A stretch of DNA of 64,000 nucleotides from Lactobacillus sp. Sy-1 (GCF_019303535.1 NZ_JACCIU010000002.1:62001-126000), one strand, 5' to 3'. Numbered from the stretch's first letter, positions 33,241-42,477 are shown. Notes: generated by a model from the sequence alone, not told the origin. Numbers and translations: made by a program.

Positions 33241-33558
33241 TTATTCTTTCCAACGGTGATGTAACTTTGCTTCACTGTAATCAAGTAAGCTGCTCGGATC
33301 AATATTGTACTTACTGCATATGATTAACAATTGATCTAGCACATCTGCTAGTTCTTCATGGAGATTGTCGTCCTTCTGTTCCGTTGTTTGAGGAGCTTCC
33401 CCAGGATGTTCACGTCCAATTTCCTTTGCGCGAATTGCTCGTGATAATTCACCGGTTTCTTCAATTACAAAATTCATTCTAACTTCGGGAGAAAGATCGT
33501 ACCACCCCCGTTTCTTATAGAATTCAACTAACCACTTTTGATGTTGATTCAAATCCAT
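33241..33558 (-). CDS. MazG-like nucleotide pyrophosphohydrolase
   Basis: A 105-residue all-alpha NTP pyrophosphatase domain. E-E-T-G-E-L-S-R-A-I-R and E-E-L-A-D-V-L-D-Q-L give the E-x2-E and E-x2-D metal-binding pairs of the MazG/MazG-like fold. It would hydrolyse abnormal or excess (d)NTPs to NMP and pyrophosphate; which ones is unknown. GGGGG lies 8 bases before the ATG at 33558. It is a single-domain protein, unlike the two-domain E. coli MazG. Confidence 0.8.
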   Translation of the reverse strand: MDLNQHQKWLVEFYKKRGWYDLSPEVRMNFVIEETGELSRAIRAKEIGREHPGEAPQTTEQKDDNLHEELADVLDQLLIICSKYNIDPSSLLDYSEAKLHHRWKE

Positions 33559-33596
33559 TTTATTTACCCCCATTAATTTTACAAATATCATAACAC

Positions 33597-33634
33597 AAAA
33601 AAGGAATTCACTAACTAAGCTGAATTCCTTTTTC
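33597..33634 (-). terminator. Terminator of the aldehyde dehydrogenase gene
   Basis: AAAAAGGAATTCA pairs perfectly with TGAATTCCTTTTT. Confidence 0.87.
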
Positions 33635-33647
33635 CAAATCTTATGGG

Positions 33648-35024
33648 CTATTTAGTTTGAATTAATTGGTCCCAGGATGGATTATCGAGCGGAAACGCAA
33701 TTTGTCTTTTATTAATTAAGTCATAATCTGTAACATTATGGTCAATCGAGTTTGCACCCCATGATCCAGTCCCAAGGGTTAAGGATGGCGCTAAACCATT
33801 ATTAATCCCACCAATGCCACCAGTTGCACATGGTGTATTAACTAAAATCCGGCACGCCTTCATTGCAAGGCCAAACGCGATTGCAACATCATCACTATTG
33901 GTTCTAATTGCAGCCGTATGCCCCATTCCACCGTATTTTAAAATTGCATCTGCAATTTTGAAAGCATCCGCATGGTTATGGGCCCGGTAAACTGAAACAA
34001 CCGGTGATAGTTTTTCTCCAGATAGTGGGTACTCACGCCCGACACCATCTAACTCTGCAGCTAACACCTTAGTATCCTGTGGAACCTTAATCCCAGCCTG
34101 GTTAGCAATGTTAATCGCACTTTGTCCCGGAATCGGACCATTAACACCACCAGTTTCAGGATTAAACATGGTTGAAGCTAGTGCTGGTTGGTCATCCTTA
34201 CTTACAAAGTAAACTCCAGCATTCATTAGCCGCTTTTTAAACTGATTATAAATGGAATCATCGATTACTAAACTGTTTTCAGTAGCACAAATCATCCCGT
34301 TATCAAATGTTTTCGAGAAAACAATGTCCTTAACTGCCTGATCTTGATCAGCACTGGCTTCAATGTAAAGGGGTCCATTCCCAGGTCCAACCCCTAGTGC
34401 CGGTTTTCCAGTCGAATATGCTGCTTTGACCATTGCAGGACCACCAGTAGCTAACGTACTTGCAATTCCAGGATGGTTAATTAGCTTATTAGTGGCAGCA
34501 ATGCTGGGTTTTTCAATCCATTGAATCGCATTTTTAGGGGCTCCCGCTGCTACTGCTGCGTCCCGTAAAATGCGAGCGGCTTCTGACGAAGACTTCATTG
34601 CTTGGGGATGAAAACTAAAGATAATCGGGTTTCTAGTCTTCATTGCAATGATTGCCTTAAACATGGTAGTCAAAGTCGGGTTGGTTACTGGAGTGATTCC
34701 AGCTAGTACCCCAAGGGGTTCGGCAACGGTGATGGTATGTTTTTGTTCATCCCGATCAATTATACCTACTGTTGAGTGATCCTTAATTTCTGACCAAATC
34801 CGACCAGTTGCAAATAAATTTTTATCCCACTTATCGTTAGCAACCCCACGTTTGGTTTCCTCAAAAGCTTGGATGCCCAGTTTTTGGCTGTTCTTAATAC
34901 CAGCCGCTACCATTGCTTCAACAATTTGATTTACTTTTAACTGGTTAAAAGTGTTCATTTGATCTAGGGCTGTTTGACCATTTTCAACCAATTCGTTAAT
35001 CATTAAATCTACTGAATCAATCAT
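33648..35024 (-). CDS. CoA-acylating aldehyde dehydrogenase, AdhE N-terminal type
   Basis: It would interconvert acetyl-CoA and acetaldehyde with NAD(H). The 458 residues match only the aldehyde dehydrogenase half of bifunctional AdhE; the iron alcohol dehydrogenase half is absent, and no such gene follows. The active-site stretch D-N-G-M-I-C-A-T-E-N-S holds the catalytic Cys as in AdhE. Other motifs are G-V-L-A-G-I-T-P-V-T-N-P and A-L-G-V-G-P-G-N. AAGGAG lies 9 bases before the ATG. A 13-bp-arm palindrome overlaps the probable promoter. EutE/PduP-like enzymes are the alternative. Confidence 0.85.
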   Translation of the reverse strand: MIDSVDLMINELVENGQTALDQMNTFNQLKVNQIVEAMVAAGIKNSQKLGIQAFEETKRGVANDKWDKNLFATGRIWSEIKDHSTVGIIDRDEQKHTITVAEPLGVLAGITPVTNPTLTTMFKAIIAMKTRNPIIFSFHPQAMKSSSEAARILRDAAVAAGAPKNAIQWIEKPSIAATNKLINHPGIASTLATGGPAMVKAAYSTGKPALGVGPGNGPLYIEASADQDQAVKDIVFSKTFDNGMICATENSLVIDDSIYNQFKKRLMNAGVYFVSKDDQPALASTMFNPETGGVNGPIPGQSAINIANQAGIKVPQDTKVLAAELDGVGREYPLSGEKLSPVVSVYRAHNHADAFKIADAILKYGGMGHTAAIRTNSDDVAIAFGLAMKACRILVNTPCATGGIGGINNGLAPSLTLGTGSWGANSIDHNVTDYDLINKRQIAFPLDNPSWDQLIQTK

Positions 35025-35123
35025 TTGCTTTCACTCCTTAATTACTATCCAATATTGTTATTACTTTCACAATTTACCATAAAAAATAACCAGATTCAAT
35101 AATTTAGAACCTGATTATTTTAA

Positions 35124-35153
35124 TTTAAAGTGTTGATAAATCAACACTTTAAA
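35124..35153 (-). promoter_or_regulatory. Operator palindrome upstream of aldehyde dehydrogenase
   Basis: TTTAAAGTGTTGA and its exact inverse flank TAAA. Read leftward it overlaps a TTGATT -35 with an AAAATA box 17 bases on. The form resembles a redox (Rex-like) site but does not match that consensus closely, so the regulator is unknown. Confidence 0.6.
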
Positions 35154-35255
35154 ACGTTTTGTAAAACCATTTATTGGCAGGGGTAATCGTTTGTGATTAA
35201 TTATTCAATGCAACAATTATAAATTATTAAAAATTAAAAATATATAATATATAAT

Positions 35256-35498
35256 TTATTTTTCATCAACATTAAATTTTCCAGAATCAATTGCATATTT
35301 TAACATATCATCAATTACATCAACCATTTTTTTATCGTTCAAGAACGCGATCTTTTTAATTTCACGGTAATAGCTTTCCCGAACTTGAATTGGCTTACTA
35401 GTTTGTTTTTGCCTTGCAAATGGACTTGCGTGTTGTTCATCATCATCTAATTGTGAATTTGCTTGATTCGCTAAGTTATTCAAAAAATCATTACTCAT
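35256..35498 (-). CDS. Small partner of ParA, ribbon-helix-helix-like (parAB-1)
   Basis: An 80-residue protein encoded directly after ParA, overlapping its stop (ATG-AGT-AA). The N-terminal half is polar and flexible. The C-terminal half (P-I-Q-V-R-E-S-Y-Y-R-E-I-K-K-I-A, then M-V-D-V-I-D-D-M-L) has the strand-helix-helix pattern of ribbon-helix-helix centromere-binding proteins. It would bind a parS-type repeat and stimulate ParA. Position and size support this more than sequence. Confidence 0.7.
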   Translation of the reverse strand: MSNDFLNNLANQANSQLDDDEQHASPFARQKQTSKPIQVRESYYREIKKIAFLNDKKMVDVIDDMLKYAIDSGKFNVDEK

Positions 35499-36276
35499 TA
35501 TCAATCGCTCCAATTCTATCTAATTCTTCATCCAGGGTTGCTTGGTACATCTTAAGGGCCCGCTTATCCCAGTAATCATTATCTCTAATTCCTTCGTCTC
35601 CGAAAACCTTAATTCGTTCCTGTTGATAAACATAGTTTTTAAAAACTGCGTCCCCAAATGATTCCTTCGCACTGTTTGAAATTTCATTATCAGTCTTAGC
35701 GTTGTTTTTAACCAGATATAAAACCACCCCTAAAACATTGTACTTAGCATCATAGTCCTCACGAAGTTGGTACATATACTTAGCAGTTTTTAAAATTGAA
35801 GTATACGCCTGCCGTTGAGTTTGCAGCACTAGTGTAATGTCATCACTTGCTAAAATTGCATTGTTGGTAAACGTAGAGAGGGTTGGCGGAACGTCAAATA
35901 AAATAAAGTCATACTTACTCCGAAAGGGTTCAATTAAATTCTTTAGAATTAAAGCCCGATCATGGCGATTATATTTTTCTACCTTTCCTGGCCATGAACT
36001 CAACGCCCAATCAGACGGAATCAAATCCAGATTGTCCGTAATATTGACAATGCTATCTGATAAATCAAACTTCATCAATCCATCATAAAATGAAGTTTTG
36101 GGCCGTTCCTTATTCTTAAACGTCGTGTTTATAATTTCAGTCGCGTTGGCTTGTGGGTCCATATCTATCAACAGCACCTTCTTGCCCATTCGATTTAAAA
36201 GGTATGTATCTAGGACCGTCATTGTCGTCTTCCCTACACCACCCTTAAAGTTAAAATGCAGTAATACCTTTGCCAT
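35491..36276 (-). CDS. parA: ParA-family ATPase (parAB-1)
   Basis: A 261-residue deviant Walker ATPase. K-G-G-V-G-K-T-T is at 11-18, L-I-D-M-D-P-Q-A-N-A and F-I-L-F-D-V-P-P-T follow. It is the short type without a helix-turn-helix domain, as in plasmid type Ib segregation systems and Soj. It positions replicon copies with its small partner. GGAGG lies 7 bases before the third of three consecutive ATGs. A second, different ParA pair lies at 44366. Confidence 0.88.
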   Translation of the reverse strand: MAKVLLHFNFKGGVGKTTMTVLDTYLLNRMGKKVLLIDMDPQANATEIINTTFKNKERPKTSFYDGLMKFDLSDSIVNITDNLDLIPSDWALSSWPGKVEKYNRHDRALILKNLIEPFRSKYDFILFDVPPTLSTFTNNAILASDDITLVLQTQRQAYTSILKTAKYMYQLREDYDAKYNVLGVVLYLVKNNAKTDNEISNSAKESFGDAVFKNYVYQQERIKVFGDEGIRDNDYWDKRALKMYQATLDEELDRIGAIDNE

Positions 36277-36300
36277 CATCATCCCTCCAATTTCAAATTA

Positions 36301-36319
36301 ATTATAAATTATTTATTTT
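36301..36319. repeat. AT-rich 19-mer repeat (copy 1)
   Basis: ATTATAAATTATTTATTTT lies directly upstream of parA-1. Identical 19-mers are at 46873 and 48091; the 13-base core also occurs at 33233 and 35216. Confidence 0.55.
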
Positions 36320-36365
36320 AAATTGTAAATATTTTGTATTTAATAATAAGTTACTAAAAAACTTA

Positions 36366-36405
36366 AAAAAAAAGCCCTAACCAATCTTATCAGTCAGTTA
36401 GGACG
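36366..36405 (-). terminator. Terminator of the nrdDG operon
   Basis: Read leftward, GTCCTAAC pairs with GTTAGGGC, then T8-9. Confidence 0.75.
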
Positions 36406-36432
36406 TTATTGCTATTTATCGTAATTCCTAAT

Positions 36433-37014
36433 CTAATGAATTAAGTGCTCCCATAGGACCACCCGATTCTGTTCTAATGAATCCTGGACCTTTATTATTC
36501 GTTGGTTGGCACTCCCCCGAAATTGAAGCGTTAAGTCCTTTTGTGATTCTAAAAAGCGGCCATCAACTAGGATATCAATTAACGAAAGTAACTTGATTTT
36601 ATCGTATGATTCCTTCATCAACTCATCCCAAGTGTACCCACTCCAAGACCAGATGTCCTTTTGATTGCCGAACTCTTTTCGAACCCGTTTGCAAAGTTGA
36701 ATACATACCTGCGTATTTAAAAATGGTTCTCCACCCAATAACGTTAGTCCCTGAACATAAGGTTGCCGCATATCATCAATAATTTGATCTTCCAACTCCT
36801 GGGTATAGGGTTGTCCAAAATGAAAGTTCTGCGCTGCAACGTTATAACATCCCGGACAATGAAACGGACAACCACTAACGTATAAGCTACAACGCACTCC
36901 TTCTCCATCAACAAAGTTAAATGGTTTATAATCCGCAATGTATTTTAAACTTAGTTTATTAGCGAGCCATTCTTTGGGCATCGGATTGTTTGGCCCTTTC
37001 GTGTTTTGCTGCAT
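36433..37014 (-). CDS. nrdG: Anaerobic ribonucleotide reductase activating protein
   Basis: A radical-SAM enzyme that makes the glycyl radical on NrdD. The 193-residue protein has the C-x3-C-x2-C cluster at Cys49, Cys53 and Cys56 (G-C-P-F-H-C-P-G-C-Y), followed by G-G-E-P-F-L, the second family motif. The start at 37014 lies inside the end of nrdD (56-base overlap) with GGAGG 11 bases upstream. It is translationally coupled to nrdD. Confidence 0.93.
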   Translation of the reverse strand: MQQNTKGPNNPMPKEWLANKLSLKYIADYKPFNFVDGEGVRCSLYVSGCPFHCPGCYNVAAQNFHFGQPYTQELEDQIIDDMRQPYVQGLTLLGGEPFLNTQVCIQLCKRVRKEFGNQKDIWSWSGYTWDELMKESYDKIKLLSLIDILVDGRFLESQKDLTLQFRGSANQRIIKVQDSLEQNRVVLWEHLIH

Positions 37015-39148
37015 TTTTAATCATTCCTCCAGTCATGTTTTTAACCCGTGCTGCGATTTCTCGATGCCTTCCATAAACCATCGGGCGCGCCTGTGGATTT
37101 CCTAGGTACCCACAGGTTCGTTTCACTACGTCGCAGTACTTGGGATCATGGTTGCCACATTTTGGACATACAAAGCCACGGGCGGTTGCATTGAAGTCCC
37201 CTTGAAAGCCACACTTAAAGCACTTATCAATTGAGGTATTAGTCCCCAAATAGCCTACATGATCATAGGCCCAGTCCCAAACTGCTTCCAATGCCTTGGG
37301 ATTTTGCCTTAGGTTAGGATATTCACAATAATGAATGAAACCAGCTGACGCGTAGTGCGGATATTCTTGTTCAAACCGTAATTTTTCAAATGGATTAGGA
37401 TTTTTGCGAACATCGTAATGAAAACTATTGGTGTAATATTCCTTATCTGTAATATCAGCCACTTTGCCAAACTTTTTTATGTCATCCTGACAAAACGTAT
37501 CGGTTAGCGATTCCGCAGGTGTGGAATATAAGCTATAATGATAGCCACTTTGTTTAGACCACTTTTGGCAGAGCTGGTTGAGCCGCTTAACAATCTCAAC
37601 GGTAAATTCATGGGCAACCGGATTTTGTTCCCAGTTAGGCCCGAAGAAGCTAACCCCGACTTCATATAATCCAATGTAACCAACGGAAACGGTTGCTCGT
37701 TCATGATTAAATAGTTCATCAACGCTATCTTCATCGGTCAACCGTTTGCCAAATGCTCCATACTTATATAATAATGGCGCATTCGCTGGTTGAGCCTCCT
37801 TACAGCGTTCAATTCGATACGCCAGTGCTTGATGGACAATGTTCATCTTATCGCTAAAAATCGTCCAAAAACGATCTTGATCACCCTTAGCATATAACGC
37901 AATCCGGGGTAAGTTGACCGTAACAACCCCTAAATTCATTCGACCCGCATTAACTTCATTTCCATCGCGATCCACCCACTTAGGTAAAAACGATCGACAA
38001 CCCATTGGTGCTTTGAAATTACCAGTAATATCTGCTAAGGAATCATAGTTTAAGATGTCTGGATACATCCGCTTAGTTGAACATTCCACAGCTAATTTTT
38101 TAACATCGTAGTTAGGATCCCCTGGGTTTAAATTCAATCCCCGTTTTATGGTAAAGGTAAGCTTAGGAAAAATGGCAGTGCGCTCCTCAACCCCAAGCCC
38201 TTTAATTCTAATTTTAAAAATATCCTTTTGAATTTCCCTTTCAAACCAATTGGTCCCGAGTCCAAAGCTAACCGTTGTAAATGGCGTTTGGCCTTGGGAT
38301 GAATAGAGCGTGTTAATTTCATATTCCAAGGCCTGCATTGCATCGTAGATATCCTTTCGCGTGCGTTCCTTAGCATAATCGGCTTGCTGATCAACTTTCA
38401 CCCATCTTTTAGCTTCATCCAAATGCTTTTGATAGTTTAGCTTAGCAAAAGGAGCCAACACTTCATCAGCCCGATCAAATGAAATTCCACCATACTGAAG
38501 TGATGCTACATTTGCAATGATCTGAGCTACCTGAGCAGTCGCAGTTTGAATCGACTTTGGAGAAGCTACCTTTGCGTTGCCAATCTTAAATCCATTCTTT
38601 AACATGTTTGCAAAATCAACTAGACAGCAATTAGTTTCTGGAGTTGCCGGAGAATAATCTAAATCATGCCAATGAATGTCTCCCCTTAAATGAGCCCTCG
38701 CAACTAACGGTGGTAACATCTTTAGCCCAATCGCCTTGCTGGAACGACCAGCTTGTAAGTCCCGCTGGGTATTAAAAACCTTACTATCCTTGTTAGCATT
38801 TTCGTGGACCACCCTAGCGTCCTTATTAAATAGTTGTTTAATGTTTTTATCTATATCAGTAGCATTAAGCCATCCTTGCAAGTCTCGTTGATAATATTCT
38901 TGATACTGACTTTTGGCATTTGTAAGTTGATTAAAAGACAAAATATTGTTAAATGTTTCACGAATCCTGGTAGTTGTAAGCGTCTTTTGTGGATAAGCAA
39001 CCCTTAATAGTGCATCATAAAGTTGTTTTTGAACCACTTCATTGATTGATAATTGCTCAAATAAGTAATCCAATTTGTATTGAAAAAAGGCCGTTTTTTG
39101 ACCACTTTTCTTAATAATGACAACTGATTCTAACCTTGTAAATTGCAT
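36959..39148 (-). CDS. nrdD: Anaerobic ribonucleoside-triphosphate reductase
   Basis: A glycyl-radical class III reductase that turns NTPs into dNTPs without oxygen. The 729 residues contain an N-terminal ATP-cone (V-V-I-I-K-K-S-G-Q-K-T-A-F) for allosteric control, the catalytic core, the Cys4 zinc site (C-F-K-C-G...C-P-K-C-G) and the radical Gly680 in R-T-C-G-Y. AAGGG lies 10 bases before the ATG at 39148. Two NrdR-box-like sites lie in the promoter. It heads the nrdDG operon. Confidence 0.95.
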   Translation of the reverse strand: MQFTRLESVVIIKKSGQKTAFFQYKLDYLFEQLSINEVVQKQLYDALLRVAYPQKTLTTTRIRETFNNILSFNQLTNAKSQYQEYYQRDLQGWLNATDIDKNIKQLFNKDARVVHENANKDSKVFNTQRDLQAGRSSKAIGLKMLPPLVARAHLRGDIHWHDLDYSPATPETNCCLVDFANMLKNGFKIGNAKVASPKSIQTATAQVAQIIANVASLQYGGISFDRADEVLAPFAKLNYQKHLDEAKRWVKVDQQADYAKERTRKDIYDAMQALEYEINTLYSSQGQTPFTTVSFGLGTNWFEREIQKDIFKIRIKGLGVEERTAIFPKLTFTIKRGLNLNPGDPNYDVKKLAVECSTKRMYPDILNYDSLADITGNFKAPMGCRSFLPKWVDRDGNEVNAGRMNLGVVTVNLPRIALYAKGDQDRFWTIFSDKMNIVHQALAYRIERCKEAQPANAPLLYKYGAFGKRLTDEDSVDELFNHERATVSVGYIGLYEVGVSFFGPNWEQNPVAHEFTVEIVKRLNQLCQKWSKQSGYHYSLYSTPAESLTDTFCQDDIKKFGKVADITDKEYYTNSFHYDVRKNPNPFEKLRFEQEYPHYASAGFIHYCEYPNLRQNPKALEAVWDWAYDHVGYLGTNTSIDKCFKCGFQGDFNATARGFVCPKCGNHDPKYCDVVKRTCGYLGNPQARPMVYGRHREIAARVKNMTGGMIKNAAKHERAKQSDAQRMAR

Positions 39149-39177
39149 TTTTACCATGCCCTTCATTTATAAATAAG

Positions 39178-39223
39178 CTCTATATATAGTACGTTTATAA
39201 CGATAAAACATATATATTGTGTT
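39178..39223 (-). promoter_or_regulatory. Pair of NrdR-box-like sites
   Basis: CTCTATATATAGTACG (39178-39193) and ACATATATATTGTGTT (39208-39223) resemble the acaCwATATaTwGtgt consensus and are centred 30 bp apart, about three helical turns, as is typical for NrdR. The remaining gap to 39425 is AT-rich with no gene seen. Confidence 0.65.
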
Positions 39224-39425
39224 GACAAGGGTGATTTAATTTAAAAATAAAACATAGTTTACAATGTAATCATATTAACCGTTGATAATTCTATCTTCTT
39301 GATTAAATCAAATTTTTAAATTAAATTTTTAAGTCGTAAACAACGTTTAAACTTAGTACATTAAATAATCTCCTAACATTGAATTTTATTTCACAATCAT
39401 TGCGATTTTGTCTCATTTTAAGACT

Positions 39426-39457
39426 AAAAAAGACGAACCCTAATTTAGGATTCGTCT
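39426..39457 (-). terminator. Terminator of the 39474 gene
   Basis: Read leftward, AGACGAATCC pairs with GGGTTCGTCT (one wobble), then T5. Confidence 0.82.
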
Positions 39458-39473
39458 GGTTAATTAAAATAAT

Positions 39474-40445
39474 TTATTTTTCATATTCATCTAACTTAGG
39501 AACTTTAATGTGGCGCTTGTGAGCTTCTTGCTTTAATGCGTTTAGGCGTGATTGTAAGTTCCGCTGTAATTTAACTGATTTTTCAATTGATACTTGGGTT
39601 TTATGGGTTAATTCAATTAATTCTTCATTTGAATAACCAGCTAAGTGTTGTTCAACAAAAGATGTTTGTTGATAAGCATGTAACACCATGCTGTAACCCA
39701 TTTTACCAACCCCAGCAATTCCAGAACTTGCATTCTTAATTGTTGGTTCGGTACTAAAATGATCAATATGGTACACAATTTGTTGACTGAAGTGTTGGTT
39801 CCAATAATTAATTAGTGGTCCTGCGAAAAAGGCAACCACTAGGGTTAAAATTCCAACTGCTCCGTGAGCAAAAAACGCAATTACCATAAATGAAATATCC
39901 TGAATATTTCTAACTAACTGGTATTTAATGTGCAGTCGATTAGAAAAGATTGGTGCAATTGCATCATATGGTGCAGCACCTAATTCCGGGGACATATAGA
40001 TCGATGTTCCTAGAGTAAATAGAATTAATCCAGCGACAACGTCAACGATAACAACATAAATCCCACTCCCGTTTGGAAAAACAAGTCCATACAGGGATGA
40101 AAACCATTGAATTTCATATCCAACTAGCACCATGTTCAAAACCGTACCAATTCCGATTTGCTTTCGATCAAAAATTAATACTAATAAGAACAAGAAGCAA
40201 TTAACCATCAACTGAAAGGAACCTAAGTCCATGTGTAATGAGTTAGAAAAACCAATGTTCATTGCGGTAAATGGATCCATCCCGACATTCGCCTGCTTCA
40301 AAAAAGCGGCTCCCATCGATAAAATCGCAATTCCAACAAATGACATTAATGATTTAAGTATGATATTGATAATTTTATGGTTTCGATGAGGAATGTTGTT
40401 AAAGTCGTCTCCTGAATGTGTGCTGGCAGTATCGACATCTGCCAA
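39474..40445 (-). CDS. YczE/YitT-family membrane protein with C-terminal helix
   Basis: A 323-residue protein: a polar N-terminus, about six membrane helices and a charged C-terminal tail of about 80 residues predicted helical (L-I-E-L-T-H-K-T-Q-V-S-I-E-K). G-A-A-F-L-K-Q-A-N-V-G-M-D-P-F and later Y-M-S-P-E-L-G-A-A-P-Y-D are the repeated G-x-x-P-x-D/F signatures of YczE/YitT-type proteins. The function is unresolved. The start is TTG with AAAGGAG upstream. It is divergent from a sugar-uptake gene across a region with cre-like sites. Confidence 0.75.
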   Translation of the reverse strand: MADVDTASTHSGDDFNNIPHRNHKIINIILKSLMSFVGIAILSMGAAFLKQANVGMDPFTAMNIGFSNSLHMDLGSFQLMVNCFLFLLVLIFDRKQIGIGTVLNMVLVGYEIQWFSSLYGLVFPNGSGIYVVIVDVVAGLILFTLGTSIYMSPELGAAPYDAIAPIFSNRLHIKYQLVRNIQDISFMVIAFFAHGAVGILTLVVAFFAGPLINYWNQHFSQQIVYHIDHFSTEPTIKNASSGIAGVGKMGYSMVLHAYQQTSFVEQHLAGYSNEELIELTHKTQVSIEKSVKLQRNLQSRLNALKQEAHKRHIKVPKLDEYEK

Positions 40446-40510
40446 AAGAATCAGCTCCTTTAAATTATATGTTCAACTATTATTATATACCATTTTCACT
40501 TTTTTTATAA

Positions 40511-40581
40511 AAAAAGCGCTTACAAATAATTTTTTTAATTTTTTAAAAAGCTGTTAAAACGCTTACATGAATGCGTTTTCA
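40511..40581. promoter_or_regulatory. Three cre-like sites (catabolite control)
   Basis: TGAATGCGTTTTCA (40568-40581) matches the CcpA-box consensus TGWAANCGNTNWCA at 13 of 14 positions. On the other strand TGTAAGCGTTTTAA (40567-40554) and TGTAAGCGCTTTTT (40524-40511) match its core. They lie between divergent genes, one of them a sugar-uptake protein. Confidence 0.55.
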
Positions 40582-40706
40582 TTACTATTTCATAGGCAAT
40601 TATAGCTATTTTTAGCGAAAGATATATTTACCTAACTCCCAAAAAGGTATACAATAATACTCATAAAATTAAATTTGGAACGGTTTATCTAAAAGGAGTT
40701 TTAAAA

Positions 40707-41588
40707 ATGAATATTTTAATTGGTTTAGTGCCGGCGGCTCTCTGGGGGCTAATGCCACTAATCGCTGGGAAAACCGGTGGGAAACCAATCAACCAATTGG
40801 TTGGTAATACTTACGGTGCGTTAATCGTTGCGGTTATCATCGCATTGTTTAGACATCCCCAACTATCGTCTAGCGCGTTTATCTGGTGTTTACTTTCTGG
40901 AGCTTGTTGGGCATGTGGCCAACTATCTCAATACTGGTCATTTCCAGAAATTGGGGTTTCCAGAGCAATGCCCATCTCGACTGGGGCTCAATTAGTTGGA
41001 ACCTCAGTTGTTGGGGTATTATTCTTTGGTGAATGGGCAACCGGATTTGATAAATTATTCGGATTTGCCGCTTTGATTCTAATCATTGTAGGAATTTTAT
41101 TTACTACTAAAACCGATAAAATTGACGCTAGTCAAGGTCTTGATCCCGCAGTCCTTAGAAGGGGAACCACCGTTCTTTTACTCGGAACAATTGGATACGT
41201 TGGTTTCTCAGCTCTGCCTCAAATTCCAGTTGTTGACGGATGGAGCGCATTTTTCCCTCAAGCAATCGGAATGGTATTGGCATCAGCAATTATCTCAATC
41301 TTCTATCGTGATAAAAATGAACCACATCCATTAGTTGACAAACGATCATTTGCAAATATTGCAGTTGGGATTGACTTTGGAATTGCTACTGCGGTTTACA
41401 TGTACTCAACTAAGGTGAACGGAATTGCTACTGGATTCACCCTTTCTCAAATGAGTGTAATTGTTTCAACATTAAGTGGGATTTTGCTTCTTGGTGAAAA
41501 GAAGAGCAAAAAGGGGCTTACCTACGTAACCATTGGATTAGTAATCGTCGTAATCGGTGGTGTTATCACTGGATCCCTTGGTAAGTAA
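40707..41588 (+). CDS. Glucose/ribose-type sugar uptake protein (GRP family)
   Basis: A 293-residue, ten-helix permease of the drug/metabolite superfamily, GRP branch (GlcU, RbsU). L-V-P-A-A-L-W-G-L-M-P-L near the start, W-A-C-G-Q-L-S-Q-Y-W and S-R-A-M-P-I-S-T-G-A-Q-L-V-G are signatures I recognise for this group. It would take up glucose or ribose by proton symport. AAAAGGAG lies before the ATG. Nearby cre-like boxes suggest carbon-catabolite control. Confidence 0.83.
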   Translation: MNILIGLVPAALWGLMPLIAGKTGGKPINQLVGNTYGALIVAVIIALFRHPQLSSSAFIWCLLSGACWACGQLSQYWSFPEIGVSRAMPISTGAQLVGTSVVGVLFFGEWATGFDKLFGFAALILIIVGILFTTKTDKIDASQGLDPAVLRRGTTVLLLGTIGYVGFSALPQIPVVDGWSAFFPQAIGMVLASAIISIFYRDKNEPHPLVDKRSFANIAVGIDFGIATAVYMYSTKVNGIATGFTLSQMSVIVSTLSGILLLGEKKSKKGLTYVTIGLVIVVIGGVITGSLGK

Positions 41589-41600
41589 ATATTTAAAACT

Positions 41601-41638
41601 AGAACTATTGAATTAATTTCAGTAGTTCTTTTTTTTTA
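41601..41638 (+). terminator. Terminator
   Basis: AGAACTATTGAA pairs with TTCAGTAGTTCT (one mismatch), then T8. Confidence 0.82.
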
Positions 41639-41700
41639 CTCTTAAGAATCAAAATGTTGTAGTATCATTAAGTAGCAATAGAGAATTGGAGGAATTTAAA

Positions 41701-42477
41701 ATGAAAATTGGTATTTTAGGTGTTGGTAACATGGGTGGTGCAATCCTAAGTGGATTAGTAAACAAAGTGGCAGCTAGCTCAATCTATGCGCTGAATCCAG
41801 TTAATCCACGGGTAGATGCACTAAAAAATGAACTTGGTTTCAATTTATTTAGTGATCCCACTGAATTAAAAAAACAAGAATTAGACGTCGTTATTTCAAC
41901 CGTTCCAGCTCAAATTAACGTTAAGCTATTAAAAAGTCTAAACGGAATTAACAATAATACCGTAATTATTTCAGCAGCTGGCGGAATTAAAATTAGTCAA
42001 GTAAAAGAAGCATTGCCCAACAACCCAATTGTTGCAATTATTCCAAATACTCCCGTTTCAATTAATCACGGAACAATCGCAACTTCATTTGAAAAAGACA
42101 TTAGTGAATCAAGTAAACAATCTGCCTTAAAGGTATTAGAACTATTAGGGGATGTAATTGTCACTAAAGAAGCCAACTTAGGCATTATGGGAACTGTTGG
42201 GGGTTGTGGACCTGCATTTGTAGACATATTTATGGACGCAATGGCAGACGCTGCGGTTGAGGAAGGACTGGATAGAGCCACTGCTTACCAAGTAATTTCC
42301 AGTATGGTGTCAGGTTCTGGTCAATTAGCCTTTCAAACTGGTAAAACTCCTGCAGAGTTAAAAGATCAGGTCACTTCACCAGGTGGAACCACAATTAAAG
42401 GCGTCACCACTTTAGATGAAAATGGCTTTAGAAACGCTGTTGTGAAGGCAATTAAGAGTTCTAATGAAACCATGTAA
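41701..42477 (+). CDS. proC: Pyrroline-5-carboxylate reductase
   Basis: It catalyses the last step of proline synthesis: 1-pyrroline-5-carboxylate plus NAD(P)H to L-proline. The 258-residue length fits. G-V-G-N-M-G-G is at 7-13 (nucleotide binding), I-P-N-T-P-V mid-protein and the C-terminal signature Q-V-T-S-P-G-G-T-T-I-K-G. GGAGG lies 8 bases before the ATG at 41701. No proA/proB neighbours are seen, so the substrate may come from ornithine or peptides. Confidence 0.92.
   Translation: MKIGILGVGNMGGAILSGLVNKVAASSIYALNPVNPRVDALKNELGFNLFSDPTELKKQELDVVISTVPAQINVKLLKSLNGINNNTVIISAAGGIKISQVKEALPNNPIVAIIPNTPVSINHGTIATSFEKDISESSKQSALKVLELLGDVIVTKEANLGIMGTVGGCGPAFVDIFMDAMADAAVEEGLDRATAYQVISSMVSGSGQLAFQTGKTPAELKDQVTSPGGTTIKGVTTLDENGFRNAVVKAIKSSNETM

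Noticed and set aside
37504-38394. Several frames within nrdD
   Set aside because: Out-of-frame shadows of a large, fully conserved enzyme gene.
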